A stretch of 64,000 nt of DNA from Ridgeia piscesae (lineage: Eukaryota > Annelida > Polychaeta > Sabellida > Siboglinidae). The notes beneath the pieces were generated by a model, which worked only from the letters and a program-made list of their open reading frames with translations, was not told the origin of the DNA and did not search any database. The stretch covers positions 42,501 to 106,500 of the forward strand of contig JAODUO010000561.1 in the NCBI GenBank assembly GCA_025642075.2, written 5' to 3'. This document shows, in pieces, positions 1 to 11,239 of this stretch. Position numbers and translations under genes: made by a program. Every line of letters begins with the position of its first letter. Positions within the stretch are counted from its first letter, which is position 1.

Positions 1-870
1 AACGTTGCCGGTACATACACTATTATGTTATTATATTTTTGTTTTATTCGAGTGTATGTTCGCGAAAGAAGGTATGTTTATACACTACTACCATCAGTGC
101 AACGTTGCGAAAATAAAACTGATAAATTTTGGTATTTAGTCTTTTTGTTAGTAATACTTACCGCACAAAGTCTTTCCGAAAATGTAACATATGTTTATTT
201 CATTCGCGTTTATGCGCATACGTCGGAAACTAGATCATGCGTTATATAAAAAATGGCGGATGCATCTAGATCGCAAAGCCTTCTTTTCAAATATTGAGGA
301 GCATTATCATAGATGACTCTCCACTGAATTTGACCGAAGACAGAAGATGCACACGGCTGAAGAGGTAGAGTTGGGAAGCTTGCGGATGTTATTGAATAAG
401 TAAGTAGTCACATCTTCTATTGATTCCAATCGAACTAATCCTTGTGTCACAACGTACTGTAGCAATGTTGTTCTATGTAAGTTTTACGGAATTGTTTCAT
501 GAACAACATGGGCGCAGTATTAGATAAGACAAATCAGATACGTTTATTTATTATATGTTATTAACTTTACAGTTGGATTGTATATTCACAATAAAATCAA
601 CAATTCCACACAACATCATACAATTATAGAATGGTAAAACATCTTGTAGAAATAATCATTGGAAATATTTTATGTCATCAAAATAACGCATATTCATTAA
701 AAACAATTAACGTAACAACAAATTATTCTAAAACATATTAAAACGGTAATACTATTAAACTGTATGTTAAAATACTTGCCCATCATTAGCCGTTCTGACA
801 ATATTCCAAACACTACTAAAACTAAGAGTTGTTTTGTGTTCCCCTTTGAATTTCACGCTTTGTGGTCACT
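1..870. other. AT-rich non-coding stretch
   Basis: I see no gene, RNA or recognisable repeat here. The short open frame at 25-249 has no domain, low-complexity composition and no splice context that would support it. Confidence 0.5.
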
Positions 871-874
871 ACGC

Positions 875-1307
875 TGTAGGCTTACATTTTTCCGGCGTTA
901 GAAACGTTCCGGTTGACGTTTCTGCGCATGCGCGATATATGTAAAATCATCAATGAGCAGCGAAAAGACAAAGCATTTATGGTATAAATATTTCGGGTTG
1001 TTCGTTAGGATGTATATAACCTCTCAGCAAAGTAATTTGTCGCAAATTAACACGGGGCAAACAAGTTTTGAGGCATATTTTGATAGCAAGCGTAAATCAA
1101 GTGCGCCATAATCCGTGACAGTAATTTATAAAAAACGTAATAATTTATTGCATTGAACGACATTTTAAGAAACTCTTCACAGTAATCATCATTTATACCG
1201 AAAATGCTTTGTTGTTTCGCTGGACATTGATGATTTTACATTTATTGCGCATGCGCAGAAACGTCAACCGGAACGTTTTTAACGACCGAAAAAATGTAAG
1301 CGCGACA
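875..1307 (+). mobile_element. MITE copy 1 with long terminal inverted repeats
   Basis: This 433-bp element has terminal inverted repeats of roughly 110-120 bp. The left arm starts TGTAGGCTTACATTTTTCC, and the right arm ends ATGTAAGCGCGACA. Both arms carry the shared core TTCTGCGCATGCGC/GCGCATGCGCAGAA and a segment around GTAAAATCATCAATG. It is flanked by a 4-bp direct repeat ACGC (871-874 and 1308-1311). There is no coding capacity, so it is non-autonomous. Termini TGT...ACA with 4-bp target duplications resemble those known for Ginger-type DNA transposons, but that family assignment is inference. Confidence 0.85.
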
Positions 1308-1427
1308 ACGCTTCATTTTAGCGAAATACGCTCTACACCATTCATCGCGTCTGTTGTGCAACGTTGGCAGGGTCACTGTTGTGCAGTACGTTGGTAAAAA
1401 TACAACATTCATATTAGTGTCTGCTGC

Positions 1428-2394
1428 ACGGGCGTCGATCGGTGGGGGAAGGGGGGGACGCGTCCCCCCCCCCACTTTTCAGCGTGGGGGGACAGCATAT
1501 GAATTGCCCCCCCACTTTTCAGCTCAGAAAAATTGCGAGGCATATAGCCTGACTCACCACTCCTCTCTCTTAAAAGCCGCTACACATGACTAGCTAGACT
1601 ATAAACTCGCGATATGAAGTTCCGACCACCCATTAGAAAATCGACTGGCCACAGCGCGCAACTTGATCTTACATCAGTAAATAATCATCATGCCGGTGTA
1701 GCACTTACATTTTTTCGGCGTTATAAACGTTCCGATTGATGTTTCTGCGCATGCGCGATAAATGTAAAATCATTAATGTGCAGCGAAAGGACAATGCATT
1801 TATGGTATAAATAGTACGGGTTGTTCGTTAGGATATATATAAAGTTATTTGTAGCAAATTAACACGAGGCAAACAAGTTTTGAAGCATGTTTTGATAGCA
1901 AACGTCCCACGTCACCATAGTGCGCCATAATCCGTGACGGTGATTTATACAAACGTAAGATGTTATTGTATTGAACGACATTTTAAGCAACACTTCACAG
2001 TAAGCATCACATGAGAGTTGACGAACAGCCCGTGCCATTCATACCAAAAATGCTTTATCGTTTCGCTGCACATTGGTGATTTTATATTTATCGCGCATGC
2101 ACAGAAACGTCAATCGGAAAGTTTATAACGACCGGGAAAATGTAAGCGCGACACCGGGCTGAGCCGCTGCCGTGCTCTATCAGTTTGCATCCTTGTGTTG
2201 ATATTATTAGTAGGTTCTAGCCATCAAGCACATGATAAAGTATGAAATTTTTGTTTCACATTCACCCCTTGCCTGCCTGATGCTTATCGCCTACGACCGA
2301 AGCGTCGGATTCGTGCTCTTTGTGTAACTTAATCCCATTTGAGTGATGACAAATTTATTTGCCAAAATGTAGGATTGGGAAGTTCTACACAGCA
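1428..2394 (+). repeat. Dispersed repeat unit 1 (hAT-like end), split by MITE copy 2
   Basis: The unit begins GGGCGTCGATCGGTGGGGG with C/G-homopolymer runs and ends near GGATTGGGAAGTTCTACA. It is followed directly by a second copy at 2395-2905. Without the MITE the unit is about 510 bp. A related end at 3283-3345 reads CAGGGGCGTCGATC in the opposite orientation, and a CAGGGGCG-type terminus is common among hAT transposons. No transposase is visible, so a non-autonomous element is likely. Confidence 0.65.
1697..2153 (+). mobile_element. MITE copy 2, inserted in a hAT-like repeat
   Basis: This 457-bp element is homologous over its whole length to the copy at 875-1307. It has the same inverted-repeat arms (TGTAGCACTTACATTTTTTC at left, ATGTAAGCGCGACA at right). 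The flanking 4-bp direct repeat is CCGG (1693-1696 and 2154-2157). The tandem paralogue of its host repeat, around 2660, has the uninterrupted site CATCATGCCGGGCT, so the insertion boundary is defined by an internal empty site. Confidence 0.88.
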
Positions 2395-2905
2395 TGGGCG
2401 TCGATCGGTGGGGGACGATGGGACCACGTCCCCCACTTTTCAGCCTGAGGGGACAGCATAGGAAATGTCCCCCCACTTTTTCAATTCATAAAAACAAATT
2501 TACAGGCATATAGCGAGGCTGATCACTCCCCTCTTTTAAAAACCCTACATCGCACTAGTAGTAAAATTAATATACGAGTTCAGATATAAACTTCCGACTA
2601 CCCAGTGGAAAATTATTAGATAAATTACTTGGTTGGCCGCAACTAGTTTGTAAGTATTCATCATGCCGGGCTCAATTTTGCACCTTTGTGTTGATATATT
2701 AATAGGCACTAGCCATCAAGCACATTATAGATTATAAATTTTTGTTTGTCCTGTCACCCCTTGGATTGCAGCCTGGTCGCCCTGGTGGGTACCTATATCG
2801 CCTACGGCGGAACCAGCGGATTCCTGCACTTTGTGTAATTTGATCCCATTTGAGTGATGACACATTTCTTTGCCAAATGGTGGGATTGGGAAGTCCAACA
2901 TAGTC
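2395..2905 (+). repeat. Dispersed repeat unit 2 (tandem copy of 1428-2394)
   Basis: This has the same order of blocks as unit 1: GGGCGTCGATCGG, CCCCCACTTTTCAG, CATCATGCCGGGCT, GTGTTGATAT, TTTGAGTGATGACA and GGATTGGGAAGTCCAACAT. It lacks the MITE. More diverged copies lie on the minus strand at 19877-20110 and probably at 31648-31785. Confidence 0.65.
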
Positions 2906-3164
2906 ACCCGTGTAACATTTGTCACCACGGACCATATATATATATAAATAGAACACACTAGTAGAACTATAGGGGAAAGCTTAATGCCATGGACTTAGTG
3001 TCGCGGACTTATATGCACATAAGTCCGTGTTATGGGTCCAAAGTATATCCTCCAAATTTTCAGGGATTGGGGTGAGCCATGTCCCCTCTTCAAATATATG
3101 TAGCCAACATAACTATTTTAAATAGCATAACATAGAGGCCTTTGTTTATTTTAGAATTAGCACC

Positions 3165-3170
<6 letters not shown>

Positions 3171-3211
<41 letters not shown>

Positions 3212-3245
3212 CATACATACATACATACATACATACATACATACA

Positions 3246-3278
<33 letters not shown>

Positions 3279-3280
3279 GT
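3171..3280. repeat. Compound microsatellite (TA)n(CATA)n
   Basis: Uninterrupted TA dinucleotides pass into about 17 CATA tetranucleotides and back into a short TA run. The array follows directly from the sequence. Confidence 0.95.
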
Positions 3281-3282
3281 AT

Positions 3283-3345
3283 ATATAAATTGGTCCCCCG
3301 TCCCCCCCACTTTTAAAACCGGATCGACGCCCCTGGTCTGCTGTA
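3283..3345 (-). repeat. Terminal fragment of the hAT-like repeat
   Basis: On the minus strand this reads CCAGGGGCGTCGATCCGG, then a poly-G tract and GGACCA, matching the start of the units at 1428 and 2395. The rest of that repeat family is not continuous here; the (CATA)n array lies next to it. Confidence 0.55.
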
Positions 3346-3739
3346 CGGTGTTACAATTTTGAATATACTTTATTAATTAACTGAAAAACGTCATGTATAA
3401 CTATAAGTAACCTTTGTTGTTGTTTAGTTCAATATGTATCGCTTATAATATCTTAAATTTTAACTATTATTTCTGCATCGAATCTTTTTAACAATTTTAT
3501 CTCAAGATGATAATATTTATCTGTCTCGCGTAAATGTTTTGAGGGCACATAAGATATATGTTTAATTGGCCAATATTTGTTGTTGTTTTTTTTCTTCAGA
3601 AATGTTGATTAAGTATTGTATTTCAGTGATTGTGCATAGTACAATTTTAATATATATTTTATCGTGACATATTACACGTATTTCGAAGACGAAAGAGTCT
3701 GGTCGTTCATGCAAGCCCATGTACGTTGTCTTCGTTGTG

Positions 3740-3812
3740 TTACGTAGGTGTTAATCTACCAGCAACTAATAATGCGCATACTCTTTGGAATATGATTCCT
3801 TCTAGTCTTAAA
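3740..3812 (+). pseudogene. Remnant of a LINE reverse-transcriptase C-terminus
   Basis: The plus strand encodes a short run reading LWNMIPSSLKS, the type of sequence found at the extreme C-terminus of many LINE ORF2 proteins. No other domain is visible around it, and a (TTTCAC)-type tail follows. Its orientation is opposite to the larger LINE fragment to the right, so it is probably a separate insertion. Confidence 0.45.
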
Positions 3813-5600
3813 TCGGTTTCGGTTTCACTTTCACTTTCACTTTACTTTATTGTCCTTAAAAGGATATGCATTTTACAACTCATGATCACATCTAAAATAT
3901 ATGGGATGGTCTCAACAAAATGCAAATGAATTTCCAGATGTATACACTACAAGAACAATTCAACCGGGTGACATCAATATGACTCATTTAGCATTCAACA
4001 TTCTAATGGCCACCGGCACAAAACTCCTGCTATAGCGACATGTTTTACATTTTATACAACGGTATCTCCTTTGAGACGGAAGTACATGGAAGAACGTAGA
4101 GAGCGGGTGATCAGACTCAGTAGCGACAGCTCGAGCTTTCTTCAAAATTGCATGGTCGATTATTTCGGAGAGCTTTGGTGTAGGTAAACCAATGATCTTG
4201 GCAGAAACATGTGAGATTTTCAGAAGCCTGTTACGGTTTTTCACAGAAAGAGCAGGGTAGTAACAAATGCTGCAGTAGGTTAAGAGAGGCTCAATTATGC
4301 TACGGTAAAGGCGTAGAAGAAGTAGTGGATCAACATAGAAAGCTCGTAACTTTCGAAGAACGTGCAGTCGCTGCTGAAACTTCTTTTGCACGGCTGTAAC
4401 ATGCTCTGTAAATGACAATTTTTCATCTAATATAACACCGAGGTATTTGAATGAATCAACCTGTTCCACAGGTTCACCGTTGATGACAATAGGGCTAATG
4501 ACAGTTCTATTACGACGGAAGTCGATGCACATTTCTTTCGTTTTGGAAACATTCAGATGCAGAAAATTGTTACTGCACCAACTAGAGAAACGTACCACTG
4601 ACGAGCATGTCAAAAGAGCGAGCATGGCTGTATCATCAGAAAACCTCACAAATTGGGTAGATGAATCAACACAACGACAGTCATTTGTATACAAGGTGTA
4701 CAAAAATGGACTCAGAATACAACCCTGAGGCGCACCTGTGTTGCTAACAAGCACTGGTGACTTTATGTCACCCACTCGAACACACTGCGGGCGATTACTT
4801 AAGAAATTGAAAACCCAGTGAACAAGTGCGGCTGGAACTTCTAGTTTCTGTAGTTTATCAATCATGACATGCCTTTGTATTGTGTTAAATGCTGAACTGA
4901 AATCTATAAATAAGATTCGAGCATAGTTGCCAGCTGTCTCCATGTGTTCAAATAGTTTGTGTAAAAGGCAAGCTATTGCATCGTCAGTGCCTCTTCTGTA
5001 ACGGTAAGCGAATTGATATGGGTCCAGTTGAGATTGAACATGTGGGAGAATGTGAGACAAAATCAGTCTTTCAAAACATTTCATGACGATGGACGTTAGG
5101 GCCACAGGTCTGAAGTGGTTTAACTCTTACGGTGATGACATTTTAGGGACGGGTACCACTACAGACGTTTTCCAGATGGTTGGAATCACACCTATATCCA
5201 CAGACTGTTTAAACGTGGCTGAAATACCGGACCTAACTCAATTGCACACTCCTTAAGTAAGCGGCCTGGAATGTCATCTGGACCAGGAGCTTTATTAGCC
5301 TTACATTTTTTGAATTGATTTGTGACATCCACTGTAGAAATGTCAATATCACCTGGTACGGGTAAAGGGCCAGCAGCTAGGGCGACTCACACTCAATAGA
5401 AAAATCATGGCTGTCAAATCTGTTATAAAACAAATTTAAGTCTGAAGCAAATTTCAATGGATCAGTAGTTGAAGGGACAGATAATCTGTCCAAACGACCT
5501 GACATCTTTTTCAAATGTTGAAAACATTGATAAATTCCGCCATCATTTAAAGACATCCCTCTGCAACCTTGCTTATCCACCATTGGCGTATCAATCAATC
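3813..5600 (-). mobile_element. 5'-truncated non-LTR retrotransposon (Rex1/CR1-like)
   Basis: A single minus-strand LINE fragment covers the end of a linker region, the reverse-transcriptase domain and the C-terminal region. On the minus strand its 3' tail reads GGACAATAAAG followed by GTGAAA repeats (3813-3860). The upstream part has the KAPGPDDIPGRLLK motif near 5250-5300, typical of CR1/Rex1-clade elements. The endonuclease domain is missing, so the copy is 5' truncated at about 5600, next to the hexanucleotide array. Confidence 0.8.
3984..5105 (-). pseudogene. LINE reverse transcriptase, longest open fragment
   Basis: The open part is 373 residues. In order it contains the fingers/palm segment with DPYQFAYRYRRGTDDA, the LFIDFSSAFNTIQ block (first catalytic aspartate), the TGAPQGCILSPFLY block, the catalytic FSDD motif near residue 155, the FKYLGVILDEKL block and a C-terminal region ending FVPVAIRMLN. 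An intact element copies its own RNA into DNA at a nicked target. Here translation from the upstream half is blocked by an in-frame TAA near 5127-5131 and by a frameshift near 5215. The endonuclease is also absent, so this is a dead copy. The FSDD form of the catalytic box and the GAPQG block fit the Rex1/CR1/L2 group. The exact clade would need a tree. Confidence 0.85.
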
Positions 5601-5699
5601 TGATGACAACTGAATTTGTTTATTGATTCTGAGATTGATCAACCCTTTTTGTATTGATGCGCCTCTGAGTTTGGTTTCTAAGGATTTAGGCGCTATAGA

Positions 5700-6140
5700 T
5701 GTTGTATCATTATTGTTATTGTTATTGTTATTGTTATTGTTATTGTTATTGTTATTGTTATTGTTATTGTTATTGTTATTGTTGTTGTTATTGTTATTGT
5801 TATTGTTATTGTTATTGTTATTGTTATTGTTATTGTTATTAATAATAATGTTAATGTTAGTTTAGTGTTAGTGTTAGTGTTAGTGTTAGTGTTAGTGTTA
5901 GTGTTAGTGTTAGTGTTAGTGTTAGTGTTAGTGTTAGTGTTAGTGTTAGTGTTAGTGTTAGTGTTAGTGTTAGTGTTAGTGTTAGTGTTAGTGTTAGTGT
6001 TAGTGTTAGTGTTAGTGTTAGTGTTAGTGTTAGTGTTAGTGTTAGTGTTAGTGTTAGTGTTAGTATTAGTATTAGTATTAGTATTAGTATTAGTATTAGT
6101 ATTAGTATTAGTATCCGTATCAATATCAATATCAATATAA
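5700..6140. repeat. Compound hexanucleotide array TTATTG / TTAGTG / TTAGTA
   Basis: About 22 TTATTG units (5708-5840) are followed by a short irregular joint, then about 33 TTAGTG units (5862-6063), about 8 TTAGTA units (6064-6112) and a short ATCAAT run. Each block differs from its neighbour by one base per unit. TTAGTG is one base from the animal telomere unit TTAGGG, but no true TTAGGG is present. Confidence 0.95.
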
Positions 6141-7045
6141 AAATTAATATAAATATATATTATTATTAATATTATTATTAATAATAATGTTATTATTATT
6201 ATTAATAGTTGGGTTTTGGCTTAGGGAGCTATGGTTTAACCTTCTCTGGACACGTTGTGTTGTTTCTTTCAAAGCAGGCTCATCTGAATCAGTGAATGAT
6301 ATTGTAAATTGTCACTGTTACTTGCAATATTGAGTGTTGCCTGCAGCCAAAGCATACATTTAGTCTGTTCTCGTATAGTTGTTCGGCAGATTCGTATCCA
6401 CAGACCATAGCGGATGTCCGTGCGTGTCATGTAAATTGCCCAACCCCTAATAGCTATATAGATTATAACATACAACAGTTATATTTCTTGCAAAGGCCTA
6501 TGTTCTATGTGTATACTTGTTGGCTATGTCTGCATGATTTATGCGACAAAGTCGTGTGATACCTGCAGTGTAGACATAATTACATATTTGGTCACATAAA
6601 ACTTCACTTGCATTCATATCCCCAAATATATTTACGAGTCTATCTCAAAACAAATGTGGTATTGCATAGGTCACTTTTTCCTGTATTCTGATATATTGCA
6701 AAGATAGTTTGTATTATAATTAATATAAGATAGGTGAATGTGTAAATAGTGTGAATCTTTTTTGTGAATAATCAATTGTACCATAGTTGATGTTGATGTG
6801 CTTTCTCATAAATATGACTGGGCCGCCCAGGTATTAGTTATGTACAAATACATTGTAAGACCATGTTGCTGACTTATTGCTTGTGTGCACAGATATAATT
6901 ACATCGATGAATGTGATTAAATGCGATCAAGTTCACTATAGATCGGCCGGCCCTGAATCTTCACTGTGACTCTGGGAAAAGGCGTGATACGAGACTTTGC
7001 ATGCTTGCTGCATGTTTGTTTGCAAGACAAGGTGACTAAGTCGAA
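6141..7045. other. Non-coding stretch, no feature seen
   Basis: Apart from AT-rich sequence at the left edge I see no gene, RNA or repeat that I can support. Confidence 0.4.
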
Positions 7046-7049
7046 GGTT

Positions 7050-7140
7050 TTGCAACATCGCACGCTGTTATATGCAATAGGCACCTCAGATGGCTAGGAC
7101 ACGTACAGCGGCATGAAGCAGTCGACGTTGAAATCAACAC
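7050..7140 (+). pseudogene. Small LINE ORF2 remnant
   Basis: The plus strand encodes a short run reading RHLRWLGHVQRHEAVD. This resembles the RRLRWLGHVxRM-type segment near the C-terminus of RTE/L1-like reverse-transcriptase ORFs. No longer open frame connects to it, so it is a small decayed fragment. Confidence 0.5.
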
Positions 7141-7149
7141 TTGGGAATG

Positions 7150-8855
7150 AATAAGTCAATACCAAAAACAAAGGCTGGACCGTCATGGTGCGGGGTATCG
7201 TGCGGAAGGCATCGGAGACTTAGCACTGTTATATCGCTGACAGGAGATCGAGCCAGGGGGATGACAGACATGTCACCTGTTCAAGAGCCTCCCCGTGGTC
7301 TCTATTGCCAACATGCTCGAGACTGTCATCAGTCTGGAATTGGATGATATAGTCACTCCAAGTAATGCAAAGTATATTTCCTCAAATGTCATAGAATCGT
7401 CTTACGATACGCGCTGTTGCCGACTACGACGACACACATGAGAATGAATGTACTAAGATACAGCGGGTCAATGTTTTGATGTGTGAATAATCGTGCATAT
7501 AACGCTGTATTTAATATGAAGTTCGATTTAAACGTAATTGTTTTGGGTTTTTTCAATCTTACATCAGATTTGCAACTATTTAATGAAGGCAGTATTACAC
7601 ATAAATTATGAGCCACAACAAACCAATGTATTGTAATGTTTGCTATCTTCAAACAAGCATTTATGCAAACCATGCAATTATGACACTGTGTGCTGTTGCT
7701 TTTGCTCAGTTACTGCAACAATATGGCTTTCAACAACGGTTTTTTATGGTATGCAAACTATGGCGGTATTGATGACATGCAAGCCAGAACTGTAAAATTG
7801 GCATGCATGTCATGGTGGTATCGGCAGTATGCAACACGTGATGATAAGGTGGTATGAATGTCATCGTGGTATCAAAATGCATGATTGTAATGATGTTATA
7901 TAACATATAATTGTGTTGTGTGTATGTAAATGTATGACGGCACATATGGCATGCATGTCTGTGTTTTCTGTCTGATGAATGTTTCCAAGCCACGATATAT
8001 TCGCTATATTAGCGTTCTGGAAGCAATGAAAATATTAAAGATATGCAAATGATGAAACATGTATTGATGATAATCATTATAATGTGATGTTGGTGGTATG
8101 GTATGTTTATGGTATCCATGAAGCAATTTTTATATATTATCGAAATCAAACAAATTGTAACGTTATCTTTCCTCTTGCAATAAGAGTGTGCGTAAAATGT
8201 TCAAATAGTTGCCTATGCAAACTGACTGATGTAAATCTCAAATACAAATGCCTGGCAAGCTAGATGAGTAATAGGACATAACCTGTGCAACACGTAATTA
8301 AAATTGAGGTGTAGTTGACTACATGCTTGACTACACTTTGGTTACAATACCTATGTGATAATGTATGCAATTAATAATTTCTCTATTTAGGGTGGTAAGT
8401 TATATGTTATAAATGTATGTGTTTTGTATTGAACATTTACATTATGGAACTTATATACATGTCAATCATGACCGGACCGGAAATTGATTGTTAGATAATA
8501 AAGAAACTGTTTATAGAAATGTGTTAAATCTAGCCATGTTTATTGGACGAAATACCTTAATTTATGCGTGTAGATCTGCTCTTAATAAATGATATATTTT
8601 TATACACGCATATTATTCTGCCTGTTTGCATTGCCATTGCATTGATATGCTTCATATAATCAACGTGTAACTTCTTACATTCCTCATCTCATCCAACATT
8701 GCAACTAAGTTTTAATAAGTATATAAAGTATGTGTATATGTATGTTTTAATATATCGAAATGTGTATAGTTAGCTATGTTATATGATACACATGACAGTA
8801 TTATTAACAATTTTACTCAACAAGACAAAAACAGTAGAATAACTGCAAAATAACT
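7150..8855. other. Non-coding stretch, no feature seen
   Basis: The open frames here (for example 7389-7673 and 7730-7993, minus) show no domain, no splice context and no composition change. I regard the stretch as intergenic. Confidence 0.4.
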
Positions 8856-8861
8856 ATTAGT

Positions 8862-8935
8862 CTAGCAGAGTGATTAAGGTTGTACAGCACTCGCTTGTGG
8901 ACAATGTATGGTATTGAAACGTGTGTCTTATCCGG
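8862..8935 (+). repeat. Possible tRNA-derived SINE head, decayed
   Basis: TAGCAGAGTGATTAAGG resembles a polymerase III A box. About 35 bp later GGTATTGAAACG is a weak B-box match. CACTCGCTTGTGGAC between them resembles an anticodon arm. There is no intact cloverleaf, so it is not a functional tRNA. Confidence 0.35.
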
Positions 8936-9410
8936 TTGAACCAAAACCTTATGCGTCCTGATGTTCTAAGATCAGACAGTACCCTGCAGTCGGTATGGAT
9001 ATGTCTTTGACAAGAAAAGCATAGATATAGGTATAAGGTTGATGACCGTTAATCACTACGAGCTCGATGTAGACAATAGTAAACATGTACAGCTTCGTGC
9101 AGGAAATATCGGCGTCATTGGTTTTCATGATAAGCCATGTCGTAGATCGTAAAAGGTCAGCCAGTGGCCTTTAACTGGCAGTACGTTTTGAGTACAGTAC
9201 AATACGATATATTACTATACAAAAACCGCTAATTGTTCGTTGGCAAATTTGGTGTAGCAGCCGTCATTAAAAATGTACATGGTAGTTAGTGTTATGTATG
9301 ACGCACTGTTCATGCAATGTGGGAGATATGTTACATAGACATTATATGTATACATATATCCATACGTTTGTATGTACGTTTACCTATGCATATATGAACG
9401 TACGAACATA

Positions 9411-9412
<2 letters not shown>

Positions 9413-9457
<45 letters not shown>
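9413..9457. repeat. (TA)n microsatellite
   Basis: About 22 uninterrupted TA units. The surrounding 8940-10220 shows no gene that I can support. Confidence 0.95.
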
Positions 9458-9461
<4 letters not shown>

Positions 9462-10227
9462 AAAGTGATAGTTTATCACTTTAGGCATACCTTACATTCT
9501 AACGGCTCCCATCCGCTGTTCGTTTTCTTATCTCTAAAACACCACCGTCACTGCGTGGGTTTAGATATGTTTCGTAGGCGATTAGTTTTAGCACTGGTGT
9601 TTCTACAATGTATTGCTGATGGCTGTTGATGACAGTAGTTCGTATATATGTTATTGAGATCAGTTGTGTCCTTGTATATGTCATTGTATATAGTTGTTTG
9701 ATGAGTGAGTTCACTATATTGGAAATTGTTGTCATCAGTCCGACATGCCTGCTACTTCCGCGCTAGCTGATGATGAGTGCAGGTAGACCCGAATATAAGG
9801 AGTTCTCCTTAGTCCTAATTTATTTGGCTGGCGTAGGAACATGGATGCGTGCCAACAAATGGCGTGTATACGTTAATTTGTGAAAAGTCGTCACAGCTTT
9901 GTGTTGCGATTGTGGCTTGTTTTCTCTTTAAATAAACACAAATGTTATTTAGTTTCCATATATTTACTTCGGGCTTTGCTTGAAACAGTATTCTCTAAAC
10001 GTTACAAGAGATGTGATGGCACTTAACTGCTGTAATGTTGGTGATTAAATGTAACAACGAAACCTGCTGTTAACACTTACACGCAGAAGTAGTTTGTTGT
10101 ATCACGAGTATGTCTCAACAAGCTGGATGAACCATTTGAAAGTGGCCATTTTATACTATCCAATTAATAAAATGATCACTGACTGAGTTGGGACAAATGA
10201 CATGACTATGACTGAGAGACAAGTAGT

Positions 10228-10537
10228 AACGCAGCGGGTCAATAGAGAGAGCTTAGGATTCTCGACTAAGAAAATCCGGCTTCGAATCCTGTGCTGCCGG
10301 GCCAAACCGAGGGCTAGTTTGTTTTCACTCTGCATTGTTTCAGTTCACTCAGCTGTATGAAAGAGTATGGACAGTGGTGGATATTTGTGTACGAATAGTC
10401 TTCGCGCATTAATTACAACGTAGTTGGATGCTTCCAAGAGAACCCGGGGTGATGTCCGATTGTACATGTGTGCTAGGATGTAAAGTGCTTTGAGTAATCC
10501 TGAGGATTGGAGAAAGGGTATATCAGAACTTACCTTT
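10228..10537 (+). mobile_element. SINE copy 1 (tRNA-derived head, LINE-like tail)
   Basis: The head resembles a tRNA: GCAGCG at 10231 can pair with TGCTGC about 60 bp later, and CTTCGAATCCTGTG is a B-box-like segment. The body shares TTTGTTTTCACTCTGCATTG and CAGTTCACTC with the minus-strand copy at 20165-20405. The tail GTAAAGTGCTTTGAGTAATC, then CTGAGGATTGGAGAAAGGG, resembles the 3' ends used by L2/CR1-type LINEs. The shared order of blocks in two copies makes the family call firm. The name of the family is unknown to me. Confidence 0.75.
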
Positions 10538-10756
10538 TTAGAAGTTACTTACTAATTGCCTATGCTCAGTCAGGTGTCAGTTAAGTTTATCATTTCAAAT
10601 CGAAAATGCAGCAATATGTATATACATGTATTACTTTACTATATACGACATACGATATAACTACTATGATTTGGAGGTAATAATTTACACCCTTGAGGAA
10701 ACACCTGAATTAGTTTTGAAGTATGTGCTACATAACGTTACTAAGCCAATGACTAA

Positions 10757-10771
10757 TCCATATACATATAT

Positions 10772-10824
<53 letters not shown>

Positions 10825-10850
10825 ATCATCATCATCATCATCATCATCTT
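10757..10850. repeat. (TA)n(CAT)n compound microsatellite
   Basis: TA repeats run into about eight CAT units. The open frames read through it on both strands are composed of YIYI/HHHH or MMMM tracts and are not genes. Confidence 0.95.
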
Positions 10851-11239
10851 AATCATCATCGTCATTGTGCAGTCATAGTGTCCATTGTTGCGCGAAGGAA
10901 GTATGTTGTCGGCGTTTCGACCGGCTTCAAAAATGTCAATGGGTTGCAAATTGCAACCACTATTCGCAGATCCTACTTGTACAGTGTATGCATGATGTGA
11001 TGTGAAGCCAAGCGATAAAATGTACACGTACATGTGTTTGTTTAAAGTGTTGCCAAAACGATGACATATGTAAATGTAAATGTAAATGGGCTTAAGGTGA
11101 AAGAGTAGCATGCGGACATTTGATTAAGCCAGAGAAACTACTGGAACACGAAACATCTTCATTTCCCTACCAGAAACGATATAATAACGTCACATTTTCT
11201 ATAAATTACACAATTAGTAGGTCGACACACATGCGAACA

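Noticed and set aside
5862..6063. Interstitial telomere
   Set aside because: All units are TTAGTG; no TTAGGG unit is present, so I report it only as a possible derivative.
10228..10300. A tRNA gene
   Set aside because: Stem pairing is incomplete, the acceptor stem has mismatches and the sequence continues into a SINE body shared with 20165-20405.
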